Shown here: positions 23,150 to 31,378 of the stretch, one piece after another
Position numbering within the stretch: position 1 is the first letter of the stretch
How the letters are laid out: each line of letters begins with the position of its first letter
From: Thermoleophilia bacterium
Lineage (GTDB): Bacteria > Actinomycetota > Thermoleophilia > BMS3ABIN01
NCBI GenBank assembly: GCA_014874175.1
Contig: JACWAD010000010.1
Coordinates: 1 to 40,796 of the forward strand
DNA length: 40,796 bases
Reading direction: 5' to 3'
The notes under the pieces: generated by a model
What the model was told of the DNA's origin: nothing
What the model saw: only the letters and a program-made list of their open reading frames with translations
The model's database searches: none
Translations under genes and position numbers: made by a program

Positions 23150-23932
23150 ATGACAGCCTTTATGCTTGCCATAGATGTCGGCAACTCGCACACCGTTGCC
23201 GGTCTTTTTGCCAATGGAAACCTGTCAGAGCACTGGCGCGTCGCCACCGACGCCCATGCCACTGCCGACCAGTTGGCGGCGGTGCTGTCTTCGCTTCTGG
23301 CTCTTGGTGGACGGCGGCTGGACCAGGTGGGCGAGCTGATCGTGTCATCTGTTGTGCCGCCCCTGGTGAGCCAGTACGAGCGGCTGGCCCGGCGGCGCCT
23401 GGGCGCTGAGGCTCTGGTTGTAGGGCCGGGCATCAAGACCGGCCTGCCGGTTCTGACAAACAACCCGCATGAGGTGGGGGCGGACCGGATAGTGAACGCG
23501 GTCGCCGCCCTGGATATCCTGGGCGGGCCCAGCATTGTGGTGGATTTTGGCACCGCCACCACGTTTTGCGCCCTCTCTGGGGCTGGCGAGTACCTGGGCG
23601 GCGCCATCGCCCCCGGCGTGGTAGTCTCATTGGAGGCGCTGACGGCGCGGGCGGCGCAGCTTTCCCGGGTAGACCTGCTCAGGCCGGAGGCAGTCATCGG
23701 CAAGACAACCTCCGCTTCGCTCAGATCCGGAGTAATTTACGGTTTTGCCGGGCAGGTGGACGGCATTGTCAGCAGGATGAGGCGGGAGCTAGGAGGAGAA
23801 GAAGTTGCGACCATCGCCACCGGCGGCTTTGCCGGCCTGATCGTGCCGGAGACCTCCACCTTGAGCCGGGTTGACCCGCTGCTCACCCTGAAGGGTTTGA
23901 AACTTGTGCACGAAAGGAACCAAAAAAAGTAG
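23150..23932 (+). CDS. coaX: Type III pantothenate kinase
   Basis: Phosphorylates pantothenate, the first CoA step; the type III family is insensitive to CoA feedback. About 260 residues. Motifs are AIDVGNSHTVAGLF (N-terminal phosphate motif), NNPHEVGADRIVNAVAA and VVDFGTATTFCALS. The start is uncertain: ATG 23150 or ATG 23162 (MLAIDVGN), the latter closer to most relatives. The frame extends upstream to 22952 without relevance. It is divergent from bioB. In the 178 nt after the stop, two T-runs (near 23970-23995) follow only weak stems. Confidence 0.94.
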   Translation: MTAFMLAIDVGNSHTVAGLFANGNLSEHWRVATDAHATADQLAAVLSSLLALGGRRLDQVGELIVSSVVPPLVSQYERLARRRLGAEALVVGPGIKTGLPVLTNNPHEVGADRIVNAVAALDILGGPSIVVDFGTATTFCALSGAGEYLGGAIAPGVVVSLEALTARAAQLSRVDLLRPEAVIGKTTSASLRSGVIYGFAGQVDGIVSRMRRELGGEEVATIATGGFAGLIVPETSTLSRVDPLLTLKGLKLVHERNQKK

Positions 23933-24069
23933 CTTCCTGAGACTGCGCCTTGGAGTGCAGGATTTTCTCTGTTTTTTTGTAAAAGTTTTTTTTCGTGGAG
24001 CCGAAAGGAATAAAGCCTGTGCCGGCATCCCGACGTCCAAATCTCGGCAAGCCTGTCGCCGCCATTTAT

Positions 24070-24104
24070 AACTCGGAAATCGGAACTTGGAACTTTGGAC
24101 TGGA
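24070..24104. repeat. Degenerate heptamer repeat before the phosphoesterase gene
   Basis: AACTCGG AAATCGG AACTTGG AACTTTGG ACTGG, ending about 7 nt before the ATG at 24111. No better ribosome site is present than GGAG in its last unit. Confidence 0.6.
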
Positions 24105-24110
24105 GATTAA

Positions 24111-24947
24111 ATGAACCCTGAAACCACGGTCTCAAAGCCGGAGCGGTCCGGGCCTGAGACCCAGGCGAGGCCCTTCGTGATTGCCCATATCTCCGACATG
24201 CATGCCGGCTCGCAATACTTTGTCCCCAACCTGATGGACCGCGCCGTTATCGAGCTAAACGAGATGAAGCCGAACATCGTGGTGGTTACCGGAGATCTGA
24301 CCAACGAGGGTTTTAAACAGGAGTACCTGCTGGCTAAAAGTTACCTGGACAAGATTCAGTGTGATGATCTTGTGGTTGTGCCGGGCAATCACGACGCCCG
24401 CAACGTCGGTTACGTTCATTTTGAGGAGCTGTTTGGCTCCCGTCAGAGCGTCAGCCACAAGGACGGCATCAGCGTCGTGGGCGTCGACTCTTCCGAACCG
24501 GATCTTGACCACGGCACAATCGGCCGCCACCGCTACGCATGGCTGCGGGAGCAGTTTGCGCCGCCGGCCAATTTCCGCGTCTTCGTGCTGCACCACCACC
24601 TGCTGCCAGTGCCGGGCACCGGCCGCGAGCGCAACATGGTTTACGACGCTGGCGACGTCCTTGAGGTATTGCAGGAATGCGACGTAAACCTGGTGTTAAG
24701 CGGTCACAAGCACGTGCCGCATGCCTGGCGGCTGGAGAATATCTTTGCCGTCAATGCCGGCACAGTCTGCACGCTAAGACTGCGGGGGAAGGTGCGTCCC
24801 TGTTACAATGTCATCGAGATCGGCGCCTCCGAGGTGACCATCTGGCGCAAATATCCGTTCCATGACGCCGACCAGATCATCAGGTTTTCCCCCTCAACGC
24901 TCGCTTTTAAAAAATCGTTTCCGGCCACTGGGGAGGAAGCGCCTTGA
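24111..24947 (+). CDS. Calcineurin-like metallophosphoesterase
   Basis: A 278-residue two-metal phosphoesterase. The motifs are DMH (Asp29, His31), GDL (Asp62), GNHD (92-95), a His-rich LHHHLLP and GHKH. The arrangement resembles class III cyclic-nucleotide phosphodiesterases. It overlaps the next gene, cyclic-DPG synthetase, by 4 nt, so the two are translationally linked. Hydrolysis of cyclic or linear 2,3-diphosphoglycerate is an attractive but untested inference; cAMP or other phosphodiester substrates are alternatives. Confidence 0.85.
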   Translation: MNPETTVSKPERSGPETQARPFVIAHISDMHAGSQYFVPNLMDRAVIELNEMKPNIVVVTGDLTNEGFKQEYLLAKSYLDKIQCDDLVVVPGNHDARNVGYVHFEELFGSRQSVSHKDGISVVGVDSSEPDLDHGTIGRHRYAWLREQFAPPANFRVFVLHHHLLPVPGTGRERNMVYDAGDVLEVLQECDVNLVLSGHKHVPHAWRLENIFAVNAGTVCTLRLRGKVRPCYNVIEIGASEVTIWRKYPFHDADQIIRFSPSTLAFKKSFPATGEEAP

Positions 24948-26323
24948 AGCGGGCGATTGCGCTCATTGATGGGGAGCATTACCCCAATGTGATCAGGGAG
25001 GCCCTGCAGGAGCTCTCGGACCGCTACCAGGTCGACGCCGCTGTGCTGATGGGAGGCACGGAAAAGCTAAACGGGGCAATGGCTGAGGACGCCGGGAAAA
25101 AATATTACGCGGTTCCGGTGATGTTTGACCCCGATCCCCTCAAGGCCTTTACGGCGGCCCTGCGCCGGCACCGGCCGCAGGTAGTTGTTGACTTAAGCGA
25201 TGAGCCGGTGCTAGGATACATCCAGAGGTTCCATTATGCCAGCTATGCGCTGGCTGCCGGGGCTGAATATCAAGGCGCCGATTTTACTTTTCTTCCTCCG
25301 TCTTTTTATAAGCTTTCCACGAAGCCTTCCATTTCTGTTATTGGCACCGGCAAGAGAATAGGTAAAACCGCCGTCAGCGGCTTTCTGGCCCGGGAAGTGA
25401 GAGGTCATCTTTCCAGGTCGGGAAAGGATGGGAAGGTTGTAGTTGTGGCAATGGGGCGAGGCGGCCCTCCGGAGCCGGAGCTGATCAGCGGTGAGAAGGA
25501 GCGGCTGGGAGCCGCCGAACTTCTCTCTTTCAGCAGGCAGGGCAAGCACGCCGCCTCGGATTATCTGGAAGACGCTGCGCTCAGCTCCGTGACGACCATC
25601 GGCTGCCGGCGCTGCGGCGGCGGCATGGCGGGTATGCCGTTTGTTTCCAATGTGGTTGAGGGAGCCCGCCTGGCCGAAACGCTGCCGGCGGCGCTGGTTA
25701 TCTTCGAGGGCAGCGGCTCGGCGCTGCCGCCCGTGAGCGCGGACCGGGTTCTGTGCGTGGCTGGAGCGAACCAGCCGGAGGACTACCTGCTCGGTTATTT
25801 TGGCGCTTACCGTATGCTTATCTCCGACGCGGTGGTTCTGACAATGTGCGAGGAGCCGCTGGCCAGTCCGGAAAAGGTTGAGAGGATCGCCACTGGCATA
25901 CGCAGCATCAAACCGGACGCCGAGGTAGTGACTACGGTTCTGAGGCCCAGGCCAGCAGGCGATATCAGCGGTGCCCGGGTGGCTTATTTTTCCACAGCGC
26001 CGGCGGAGATAGCCGGCCGCATCGCCGCTTACGTTGCGGAGACGTTCGATTGCTCCGTTGATTTTGTCTCGGCCGAGCTTGCCCGGCGGGACAGGCTGCG
26101 GGAGGCGCTGGCAGGACTGAAGCCCGCAGCGGTGGATATCTTCCTGACGGAGATAAAGGCGGCGGCCGTTGACGTGGTTGCCGAGGAGGCCGACAGCCGC
26201 GGCACGAGGATCGTTTTTTGCGACAACGTCCCGGTCGAGACAGGCGCCCCTGGGCGGCTGGCGCCGCTGATGGAGGACCTGGCCCGGCAGGCGATGGCAG
26301 AGTTTGGCAGGAGCGATGGCTGA
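24944..26323 (+). CDS. cpgS: Cyclic 2,3-diphosphoglycerate synthetase
   Basis: 459 residues. It resembles the methanogen enzyme that cyclises 2,3-diphosphoglycerate with ATP to cyclic 2,3-DPG, a thermoadaptive solute and phosphate store. Visible features are the start MKRAIALIDGEHYPNVIREA, P-loop GTGKRIGKT at 134-142, MGRGGPPEPELI, and the Cys/Gly block CRRCGGGMAG followed by PFVSNVVEGARLAE. Length matches the archaeal family (about 460). It starts at TTG 24944 overlapping the phosphoesterase, and its end overlaps the 2-phosphoglycerate kinase. Identification rests on recalled motifs plus the neighbouring kinase. Confidence 0.87.
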   Translation: MKRAIALIDGEHYPNVIREALQELSDRYQVDAAVLMGGTEKLNGAMAEDAGKKYYAVPVMFDPDPLKAFTAALRRHRPQVVVDLSDEPVLGYIQRFHYASYALAAGAEYQGADFTFLPPSFYKLSTKPSISVIGTGKRIGKTAVSGFLAREVRGHLSRSGKDGKVVVVAMGRGGPPEPELISGEKERLGAAELLSFSRQGKHAASDYLEDAALSSVTTIGCRRCGGGMAGMPFVSNVVEGARLAETLPAALVIFEGSGSALPPVSADRVLCVAGANQPEDYLLGYFGAYRMLISDAVVLTMCEEPLASPEKVERIATGIRSIKPDAEVVTTVLRPRPAGDISGARVAYFSTAPAEIAGRIAAYVAETFDCSVDFVSAELARRDRLREALAGLKPAAVDIFLTEIKAAAVDVVAEEADSRGTRIVFCDNVPVETGAPGRLAPLMEDLARQAMAEFGRSDG

Positions 26324-27275
26324 GAAGCCCAGGGGCGACACGGGCCGTGAGCATACCGATCTGCAGATTGTCAGCAGGGAGTTCGGCCTGCCCTATTCAA
26401 AAGGCCTGATGGCGCAGTCGATCATGGCTACCGGGCTGCCGCCCGAGCGCGCTTATCATGTGGCCCGCGAGATCGAGCAGCACCTGATCGACAGCGGCGA
26501 GGCAAACATAACAATTTTCCGGCTGCGCGAGATCGCGCAGCAGGTTCTGGGGGAGGAAGAAGGGCACCGGTTCACGGAGCGGTACCGGCTCTGGCGGGTG
26601 CTGTCAGAGCTGGAGAAGCCGATGATTATCCTTATCGGCGGCGCAACCGGCGTTGGCAAAAGCACGCTGGCGCAGCAGGTGGCGCACAGGCTGGGCGTCA
26701 CCAGGCTGACGTCAACGGACTCGATTAGGCAGGTGATGAGAGCCTGTTTCTCGAAGGACCTGATGCCCTCCATTCATTATTCTTCCTTCGAAGCCGGGCA
26801 GGTTGTCAGGGCCGCCGACAAGCGCGGCGCCGACCGTGACATCAGCGGTTATGTGTCACAGATTGAGAAAGTAAGCGTCGGCGTCAACGCGATCATAGAG
26901 CGCGCCATCAGGGAGGGCACGAGAATGGTGGTTGAAGGCGCCCACATCGTGCCGGGCTTTTTAAACGAGAAGCTCTGGCGGGACGCCATCGTCATCCAGG
27001 TGCTGATGGTGGTGCAGGATGCCGACAGGCACCGGGGGCACTTCTACGTGCGCGACCAGGAGACCGACGGGGTGCGGTCGCTGAACAAGTACATGGCCAA
27101 CCTGGAAAAGATCAGGCGGGTGCAGACCTTTCTGATGGAGAGGGCCAAGGAGGCCGGCTGGCCGGTAATTGACAACCACAGCATTGACGATGCTGTCAAA
27201 ATTGTGATGGGAGTCGTGCTTGAAGCGGTTAACAAATATCAGAAATCCTGCAATCTACAAATTGAGGTGAATTGA
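26316..27275 (+). CDS. pgk2: 2-phosphoglycerate kinase
   Basis: 319 residues. Makes 2,3-diphosphoglycerate from 2-phosphoglycerate and ATP, the step before cyclisation. An N-terminal ATP-cone (about 16-95; LPYSKGLMAQSIMATGLPPE) is followed by a P-loop kinase domain with Walker A GGATGVGKST (108-117) and MVVEGAHIVPGF. This two-domain layout is that of the methanogen 2-PGK. ATG 26316 has AGGAG 3-5 nt upstream inside the cpgS end; TTG 26304 is an alternative. The stop overlaps the transaldolase start (TGATG). Confidence 0.9.
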   Translation: MAEKPRGDTGREHTDLQIVSREFGLPYSKGLMAQSIMATGLPPERAYHVAREIEQHLIDSGEANITIFRLREIAQQVLGEEEGHRFTERYRLWRVLSELEKPMIILIGGATGVGKSTLAQQVAHRLGVTRLTSTDSIRQVMRACFSKDLMPSIHYSSFEAGQVVRAADKRGADRDISGYVSQIEKVSVGVNAIIERAIREGTRMVVEGAHIVPGFLNEKLWRDAIVIQVLMVVQDADRHRGHFYVRDQETDGVRSLNKYMANLEKIRRVQTFLMERAKEAGWPVIDNHSIDDAVKIVMGVVLEAVNKYQKSCNLQIEVN

Positions 27276-27955
27276 TGGACCTTTTCATCGATACTGCCAA
27301 CCTTGATGACATCCGCGAGATCTCGCGCTGGGGCATTCTCAGGGGGGCGACCACGAACCCGACGCTGCTTTCCCGCGAGAGCGGAGATTATAACATGATT
27401 TTGCAGGAGATATGCGGGCTGGTCGGCGGGCCAGTAAGCGCTGAGGTTTTGGCAGACGACGCCGAGGGTATGGTAGCGGAGGCGGAGCAGTTGGCGGGCC
27501 TGCATGACAGCATTGTCATCAAGCTGCCCACGACCGCTGAGGGGCTGCAGGCTGCCGGCGAGCTAAAGCGCCGGCAAATAAAAACAAACGTCACCCTGGT
27601 TTTTTCTGCCAACCAGGCCCTGATGGCGGCCACTGCGGGGGCGACTTATGTCAGCCCGTTTGTCGGCCGGCTTGATGATATCGGGCACGATTCCGGGGAG
27701 ATCCTGGCGGATATCGTCGATATCTTTTCTGTTAACAAGATTTCCACTAAAGTAATTGCAGCCAGCATCCGACATCCCTTGCATGTCACCCAGGCCGCCC
27801 TGCTCGGGTGCGACATTGCCACTATTCCACCGCAGGTTTTCCGGAAGATGCTCAAACATCCGTTGACAGACATCGGCATTAAGCTTTTCAAGCAGGACTG
27901 GGAGAAAAAGCAGAAAAAGCAGACGGAAAAGCAGGCTTTGGACGTTGGACTTTAG
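27275..27955 (+). CDS. Transaldolase / fructose-6-phosphate aldolase-like protein
   Basis: 226 residues of the short TalC/FSA-type transaldolase family. Motifs are MDLFIDTAN, GATTNPTLL, the Schiff-base lysine Lys83 in SIVIKLPTT, NVTLVFSANQALMAA and SPFVGRLDDIG. It transfers or cleaves a dihydroxyacetone unit of sugar phosphates. GAGGTG lies 6 nt before the ATG, and a TGATG overlap links it to pgk2. The C-terminus is Lys/Gln-rich (EKKQKKQTEKQ). A supporting role in triose-phosphate supply is inferred. Rho follows after 87 nt. Confidence 0.9.
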   Translation: MDLFIDTANLDDIREISRWGILRGATTNPTLLSRESGDYNMILQEICGLVGGPVSAEVLADDAEGMVAEAEQLAGLHDSIVIKLPTTAEGLQAAGELKRRQIKTNVTLVFSANQALMAATAGATYVSPFVGRLDDIGHDSGEILADIVDIFSVNKISTKVIAASIRHPLHVTQAALLGCDIATIPPQVFRKMLKHPLTDIGIKLFKQDWEKKQKKQTEKQALDVGL

Positions 27956-27965
27956 ATATGGGATA

Positions 27966-28038
27966 AACCCGAGACCCGAAAACCCGAAACCAAAAACCCA
28001 GAAAGGAATTTCAATTTTGAACTTTGAACTCGGAAATG
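27966..28038. repeat. Short-period repeat tract before rho
   Basis: Two blocks: ACCCGAGACCCGAAAACCCG with period about 8 (27966-27998), then TTGAACTTTGAACTCGGAAA with period 7 (about 28015-28037), ending 6 nt before the rho ATG. This is the fifth heptamer-type tract at a gene border. Confidence 0.6.
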
Positions 28039-28042
28039 GATC

Positions 28043-29299
28043 ATGGAAATAGTAGAACATCAAAATCAGGAAGAGGAAGTAGAATCCCAGGTCAATGCTG
28101 ACCCGGACGATGGCGCAGCCGGGACAAAAGCGGACAAAGAAGCGCCGCGGCCGGTAAAGGAGGCTCCGGGGCGGCCGCCTGAACGGGTAAAGCTCAAGAC
28201 CGGCACCCTGGACCTGCTGCCGGACGGATTCGGATTCCTGCGCACGAAAGGGTACGTCCAAAGCGACGAGGACATTTACGTTTCCCTCTCGCAGATCAGG
28301 CGCTTCAACCTCAGGCGCGGTGACGAGATAACCGGGCAGGTGCGCGAACCAAAGGACAGCGAGAAATACAACGCCCTGCTCAAGATTGAGGCGGTCAACG
28401 GGGTGGAGCCGGAATCGGCGCGCCGCCGGCCCAATTTTGACGCGCTCACCCCCCTGTTCCCGATGGAGCGCCTGCGCCTGGAGACAGAGCCGGGCGTCAT
28501 CGCCACCCGGGTGATAGACTTGATTGCTCCCATCGGCAAGGGGCAGCGCGGCCTGATCGTGTCGCCGCCCAAGGCCGGCAAAACTACCATCCTGAAGCAG
28601 ATTGCCAACAGCATCACCGAAAATGCTCCAGATGTATACCTGCTTGTGCTGCTGGTGGATGAGCGGCCCGAGGAAGTAACCGACATGCAGCGCTCTGTCA
28701 AGGGAGAGGTGGTCAGCTCCACTTTTGACCAGCCTTCTGACAATCACGTCCAGGTGGCCGAGCTGGTGCTTGACCGCGTGAAGCGGCTGGTGGAGTCGGG
28801 GCGCGATGTTGTCGTGCTGCTGGACAGCATCACCAGGCTGGCGCGGGCCTACAACTTGACGGCGCCCGCCAGCGGCCGCATCCTCTCCGGCGGCGTCGAT
28901 TCCACGGCGCTGTTCCCGCCAAAGAAGTTCTTTGGCGCCGCCCGCAACGTTGAGGAGGGAGGCTCACTAACGATCCTGGCGACCGCACTTGTTGACACCG
29001 GCAGCCGCATGGATGAGGTCATCTTTGAGGAGTTCAAGGGAACGGGCAACATGGAGCTGCATCTTGACCGCAGGCTGGCCGACAAGCGCATTTTCCCCGC
29101 CATCGACATCGAGCGCTCCGGCACCCGCAAGGAAGAGCTGCTGATGGAAGAGGCGGAAGCAACACAAGTGTGGAAGCTGCGCAATGTGCTGCACGCTCTT
29201 GACCCGGGCGCCGCCATTGAGCTGCTTATCTCCAAGCTGCGCGAAACGAAGGATAACCCGCAGTTCCTGAAAGAGATTCAGAAGAACTCATCCAGGTAA
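28043..29299 (+). CDS. rho: Transcription termination factor Rho
   Basis: A hexameric RNA helicase that ends factor-dependent transcripts. 418 residues. An acidic, disordered start (1-45) precedes the RNA-binding cold-shock domain (50-118; [14 protein letters not shown]). The ATPase domain has Walker [10 protein letters not shown] (174-182) and the Q/R-loop region [20 protein letters not shown]. It lacks the long Arg/Gly-rich insert of high-GC Actinomycetes. An intrinsic terminator follows at once. Confidence 0.97.
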   Translation: MEIVEHQNQEEEVESQVNADPDDGAAGTKADKEAPRPVKEAPGRPPERVKLKTGTLDLLPDGFGFLRTKGYVQSDEDIYVSLSQIRRFNLRRGDEITGQVREPKDSEKYNALLKIEAVNGVEPESARRRPNFDALTPLFPMERLRLETEPGVIATRVIDLIAPIGKGQRGLIVSPPKAGKTTILKQIANSITENAPDVYLLVLLVDERPEEVTDMQRSVKGEVVSSTFDQPSDNHVQVAELVLDRVKRLVESGRDVVVLLDSITRLARAYNLTAPASGRILSGGVDSTALFPPKKFFGAARNVEEGGSLTILATALVDTGSRMDEVIFEEFKGTGNMELHLDRRLADKRIFPAIDIERSGTRKEELLMEEAEATQVWKLRNVLHALDPGAAIELLISKLRETKDNPQFLKEIQKNSSR

Positions 29300-29300
29300 A

Positions 29301-29330
29301 AGAAAAGACCGGGCGCGCCCGGTCTTTTCT
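29301..29330 (+). terminator. Rho gene terminator
   Basis: AAAAGACCGGGC and GCCCGGTCTTTT form a perfect stem of 10-13 bp with little or no loop beyond the central GCGC, ending in TTTTCTT. The symmetrical A/T flanks mean it could also stop transcription from the minus strand. Confidence 0.9.
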
Positions 29331-29365
29331 TGCAGCGGCTTGCTGGAGAGCCGAAGTTTGCCTGA

Positions 29366-29680
29366 TCAAAAGTCGATGGGCAGGATGTGATCCCTGTTCA
29401 GCGCTGTGATGAATTTTTCCGCTTCTTCTTCCATGTTTTTCTTCTGCATGCTGTCAAGCTCTTTCATTAGTGTCTCGCGTCCGATGCGGGCATTCTTGAG
29501 CAGCTCGCGCACGGTCTCGCGGTCAACGACCAACTCGCGCTTGCAGAGGCAATTCGGGCAAAGCAGCATCACTTTCCACTCCATGTCGTTGATCTGGTAG
29601 CGCTCAACTGGGTAGACCAGTTTGGAACGGCATAGCGGGCACGTCTGCAGCTCGGTTCTTTTTTTCTGCAATTCGGCCAT
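29366..29680 (-). CDS. Zinc-ribbon protein of unknown function
   Basis: 104 residues from ATG 29680. It holds CPLCRSKLVYPVERYQ and, 30 residues on, CPNCLCKRELVVDRETV, a two-CxxC zinc ribbon. A helical, charged C-terminal half follows (RETLMKELDSMQKKNMEEEA). The chosen start has AAGGA 5 nt upstream; an in-frame TTG at 29809 would give 147 residues but has a weaker site. It is the last gene of the ABC-rpoN run on the minus strand, 330 nt after rpoN (199 nt if the TTG start is used). Function not recognised; nucleic-acid binding is possible. Confidence 0.6.
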   Translation of the reverse strand: MAELQKKRTELQTCPLCRSKLVYPVERYQINDMEWKVMLLCPNCLCKRELVVDRETVRELLKNARIGRETLMKELDSMQKKNMEEEAEKFITALNRDHILPIDF

Positions 29681-29873
29681 GATTTCCTTGATTATGCTGC
29701 CGGTGGATCCTATATCATCAAAGCAGACAAGATCGATTACCTGCCCCTGGGCAAGGACCACTCTCTGGACGAAAAATTCGCTATTCTTGTTGTTGCTATC
29801 TGTGAACAATCAACTGCTTCTTTATTTTTCATCGCCCATCAAGACTTCACGTCTCGCCCTAAAAGTTTCGCCC

Positions 29874-29997
29874 GGCAGATGGAAATCAGTTCTGAAATTC
29901 TTCTCTGCCAGCCTTCGATAGCTCTATCGGCATACCGCGGGGATTCTTAATCTGAAGGCTGGAGATGTTGCAGGGGCATGGTACGGCATGCCCCTGC
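29874..29997. other. Structured intergenic segment between rpoN and the zinc-ribbon gene
   Basis: Three nested or consecutive hairpins. (1) GGCAGA...TCTGCC (29874-29909) encloses an imperfect stem centred on TCAG-TT-CTGA. (2) CCAGCCTTC...GAAGGCTGG (29908-29962) encloses CGATAG-CT-CTATCG and CCGCGG. (3) GCAGGGGCATG...CATGCCCCTGC (29970-29997; palindrome D). It could be the 3' end of the rpoN transcript or a small structured RNA. No known family is recognised. Confidence 0.45.
29970..29997. repeat. Palindrome D (11-bp arms, 6-nt loop)
   Basis: GCAGGGGCATG / CATGCCCCTGC around GTACGG. It shares the GCAGGGGC edge with palindrome A and AGGGGCA with palindrome C, and lies 12 nt past the rpoN stop. 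Confidence 0.75.
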
Positions 29998-30008
29998 GAA
30001 CTTTGATG

Positions 30009-31352
30009 TTATCCTCGCCGCCGCCGCGACGCCGGCGGGATGGCTGCCTGCTGGCGGTACTTGGCCACGGTGCGGCGCGATATTGATATTTCTTCTTTTT
30101 TGAGCAGGTCCGTGAGCCGCTGGTCTGAAAGCGGGCGCCGGCTGTCTTCATCGGCAATCAGGACGGCGATCCGTTTCTTTATGGCGCTGGAGGCAAGGCT
30201 CCCGCCCGCCGCTGCGTAGCCGGCGGAGAAAAAATAGCGCAGCTCGAAAACGCCAAAGGGCGTGTTCATGTACTTGCCTACGATGGCGCGGCTGACAGTG
30301 GAAGGGTGCACGTACAGAGAGTCTGCAATCTGCTCAAGTGTGAGGGGTTTCAAGTGACCGGGCCCATGCTCAAAGAAACCGGGCTGGGCTTCGGCGATGG
30401 CGCGGGCAACCTTGATCATGGTAATGCGCCGCTTGTTAATGTCACGAATAAACTCGTTGGCATTTTTCAGCCTTGATTTTATGTAATCGCGGGTGGCGGC
30501 TTCCCCGCCCGCGGCCATTTTTTTATACATAAGGTTCACCTTCAGGAAGGGCGTCAACTCCCTGTTGGCGAGCACCTGGACCCGGCCCTGGCTGACCTGG
30601 ACGAAAACATCGGGAATCACCACCGCCGCCGGCGGGCCGGCGTCAAAGAGGGAACCGGGTGAGGGGTTGAGACTGCGGATGAGATCGATTGCCTTTTCCA
30701 CCCGATCCTTTTGCGCGCCAAGCTCTCTCGCGATCTCGCCGCTGGCGCCGCGGGCGACCTGCTTAAGGTGCTTTTCTGCGATCCTGAGGGCAGTCTTGCC
30801 TGCGCCCAGTTGCCTGAGCTGGATGGCGAGGCATTCTTCCAGGCTGCGCGCGGCCACCCCGGGAGGGTCAAATTCCTGCACGAGCTTTAGCACCTTGCCG
30901 GCCTGGGCAGTGTTGCTGCCTGCCGCCCGGGCGACATCCCGGACCGCCTCGCGCAGATACCCATCGTCGTCCAGGTTGCCGATTATGGCAAGCCCGAGCC
31001 GCCTTGCAGCCGGAGAGAGGTCTTTTAAATCCAGCTGCAGAGTCAGGTGGTCGGCAAGGGTGAGGGGGCTGGCGGCCAGTTCAGGCGGGATGACTGTCCC
31101 GGATGCGGGCACCCCGGCCCGGCTGCCGGTGCGCGCCACTGCGGCGTAATCACGCCAAAGCCGGCGGCCCGGCGCCGGGGCAATGTCGAGATCGGCCGGC
31201 TCGGGGATTTCCAGCACCGGATTTTCATCGATTTCCCTGCGAATTAATTCCCTCAGCCCGGCCGCATCGAGCCGCAGTATCTTCAGGCTCTGGTAGAGCC
31301 GGGGAGACAGCTTCTGCTGCTGGCGGATGGTTAGGGAAGGCTTGATTTTCAT
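30009..31352 (-). CDS. rpoN: RNA polymerase sigma-54 factor
   Basis: 447 residues. The Q/L-rich activator-responsive region I (LTIRQQQKLSPRLYQSLKIL) leads, then an acidic/proline linker at about 50-90. The core-binding domain follows, then the HTH and the C-terminal RpoN box ISRRTVAKYR. It recognises -24/-12 promoters and needs an AAA+ activator; none is encoded in this window. GGGGACATA precedes the ATG. It lies 26 nt after the ABC permease on the same strand, so it is probably cotranscribed. Sigma-54 is rare in Actinobacteria. Confidence 0.95.
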   Translation of the reverse strand: MKIKPSLTIRQQQKLSPRLYQSLKILRLDAAGLRELIRREIDENPVLEIPEPADLDIAPAPGRRLWRDYAAVARTGSRAGVPASGTVIPPELAASPLTLADHLTLQLDLKDLSPAARRLGLAIIGNLDDDGYLREAVRDVARAAGSNTAQAGKVLKLVQEFDPPGVAARSLEECLAIQLRQLGAGKTALRIAEKHLKQVARGASGEIARELGAQKDRVEKAIDLIRSLNPSPGSLFDAGPPAAVVIPDVFVQVSQGRVQVLANRELTPFLKVNLMYKKMAAGGEAATRDYIKSRLKNANEFIRDINKRRITMIKVARAIAEAQPGFFEHGPGHLKPLTLEQIADSLYVHPSTVSRAIVGKYMNTPFGVFELRYFFSAGYAAAGGSLASSAIKKRIAVLIADEDSRRPLSDQRLTDLLKKEEISISRRTVAKYRQQAAIPPASRRRRG

Positions 31353-31378
31353 TATGTCCCCGGAAGCTCCCGTAACTT

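Noticed and set aside
23933-24000. T-rich stretch after coaX as an intrinsic terminator
   Set aside because: Two T-runs are present but only weak 4-bp stems (CCTG/CAGG) precede them, so it was not listed as a feature.
25211-26341. Minus-strand frame of 376 codons opposite cpgS
   Set aside because: Shadow of the cyclic-DPG synthetase gene in high-GC DNA; no start signal and no protein family features.
27563-28747. Minus-strand open frame of 394 codons across the transaldolase-rho junction
   Set aside because: It spans two well-supported plus-strand genes and the repeat tract; its translation has no domain features.
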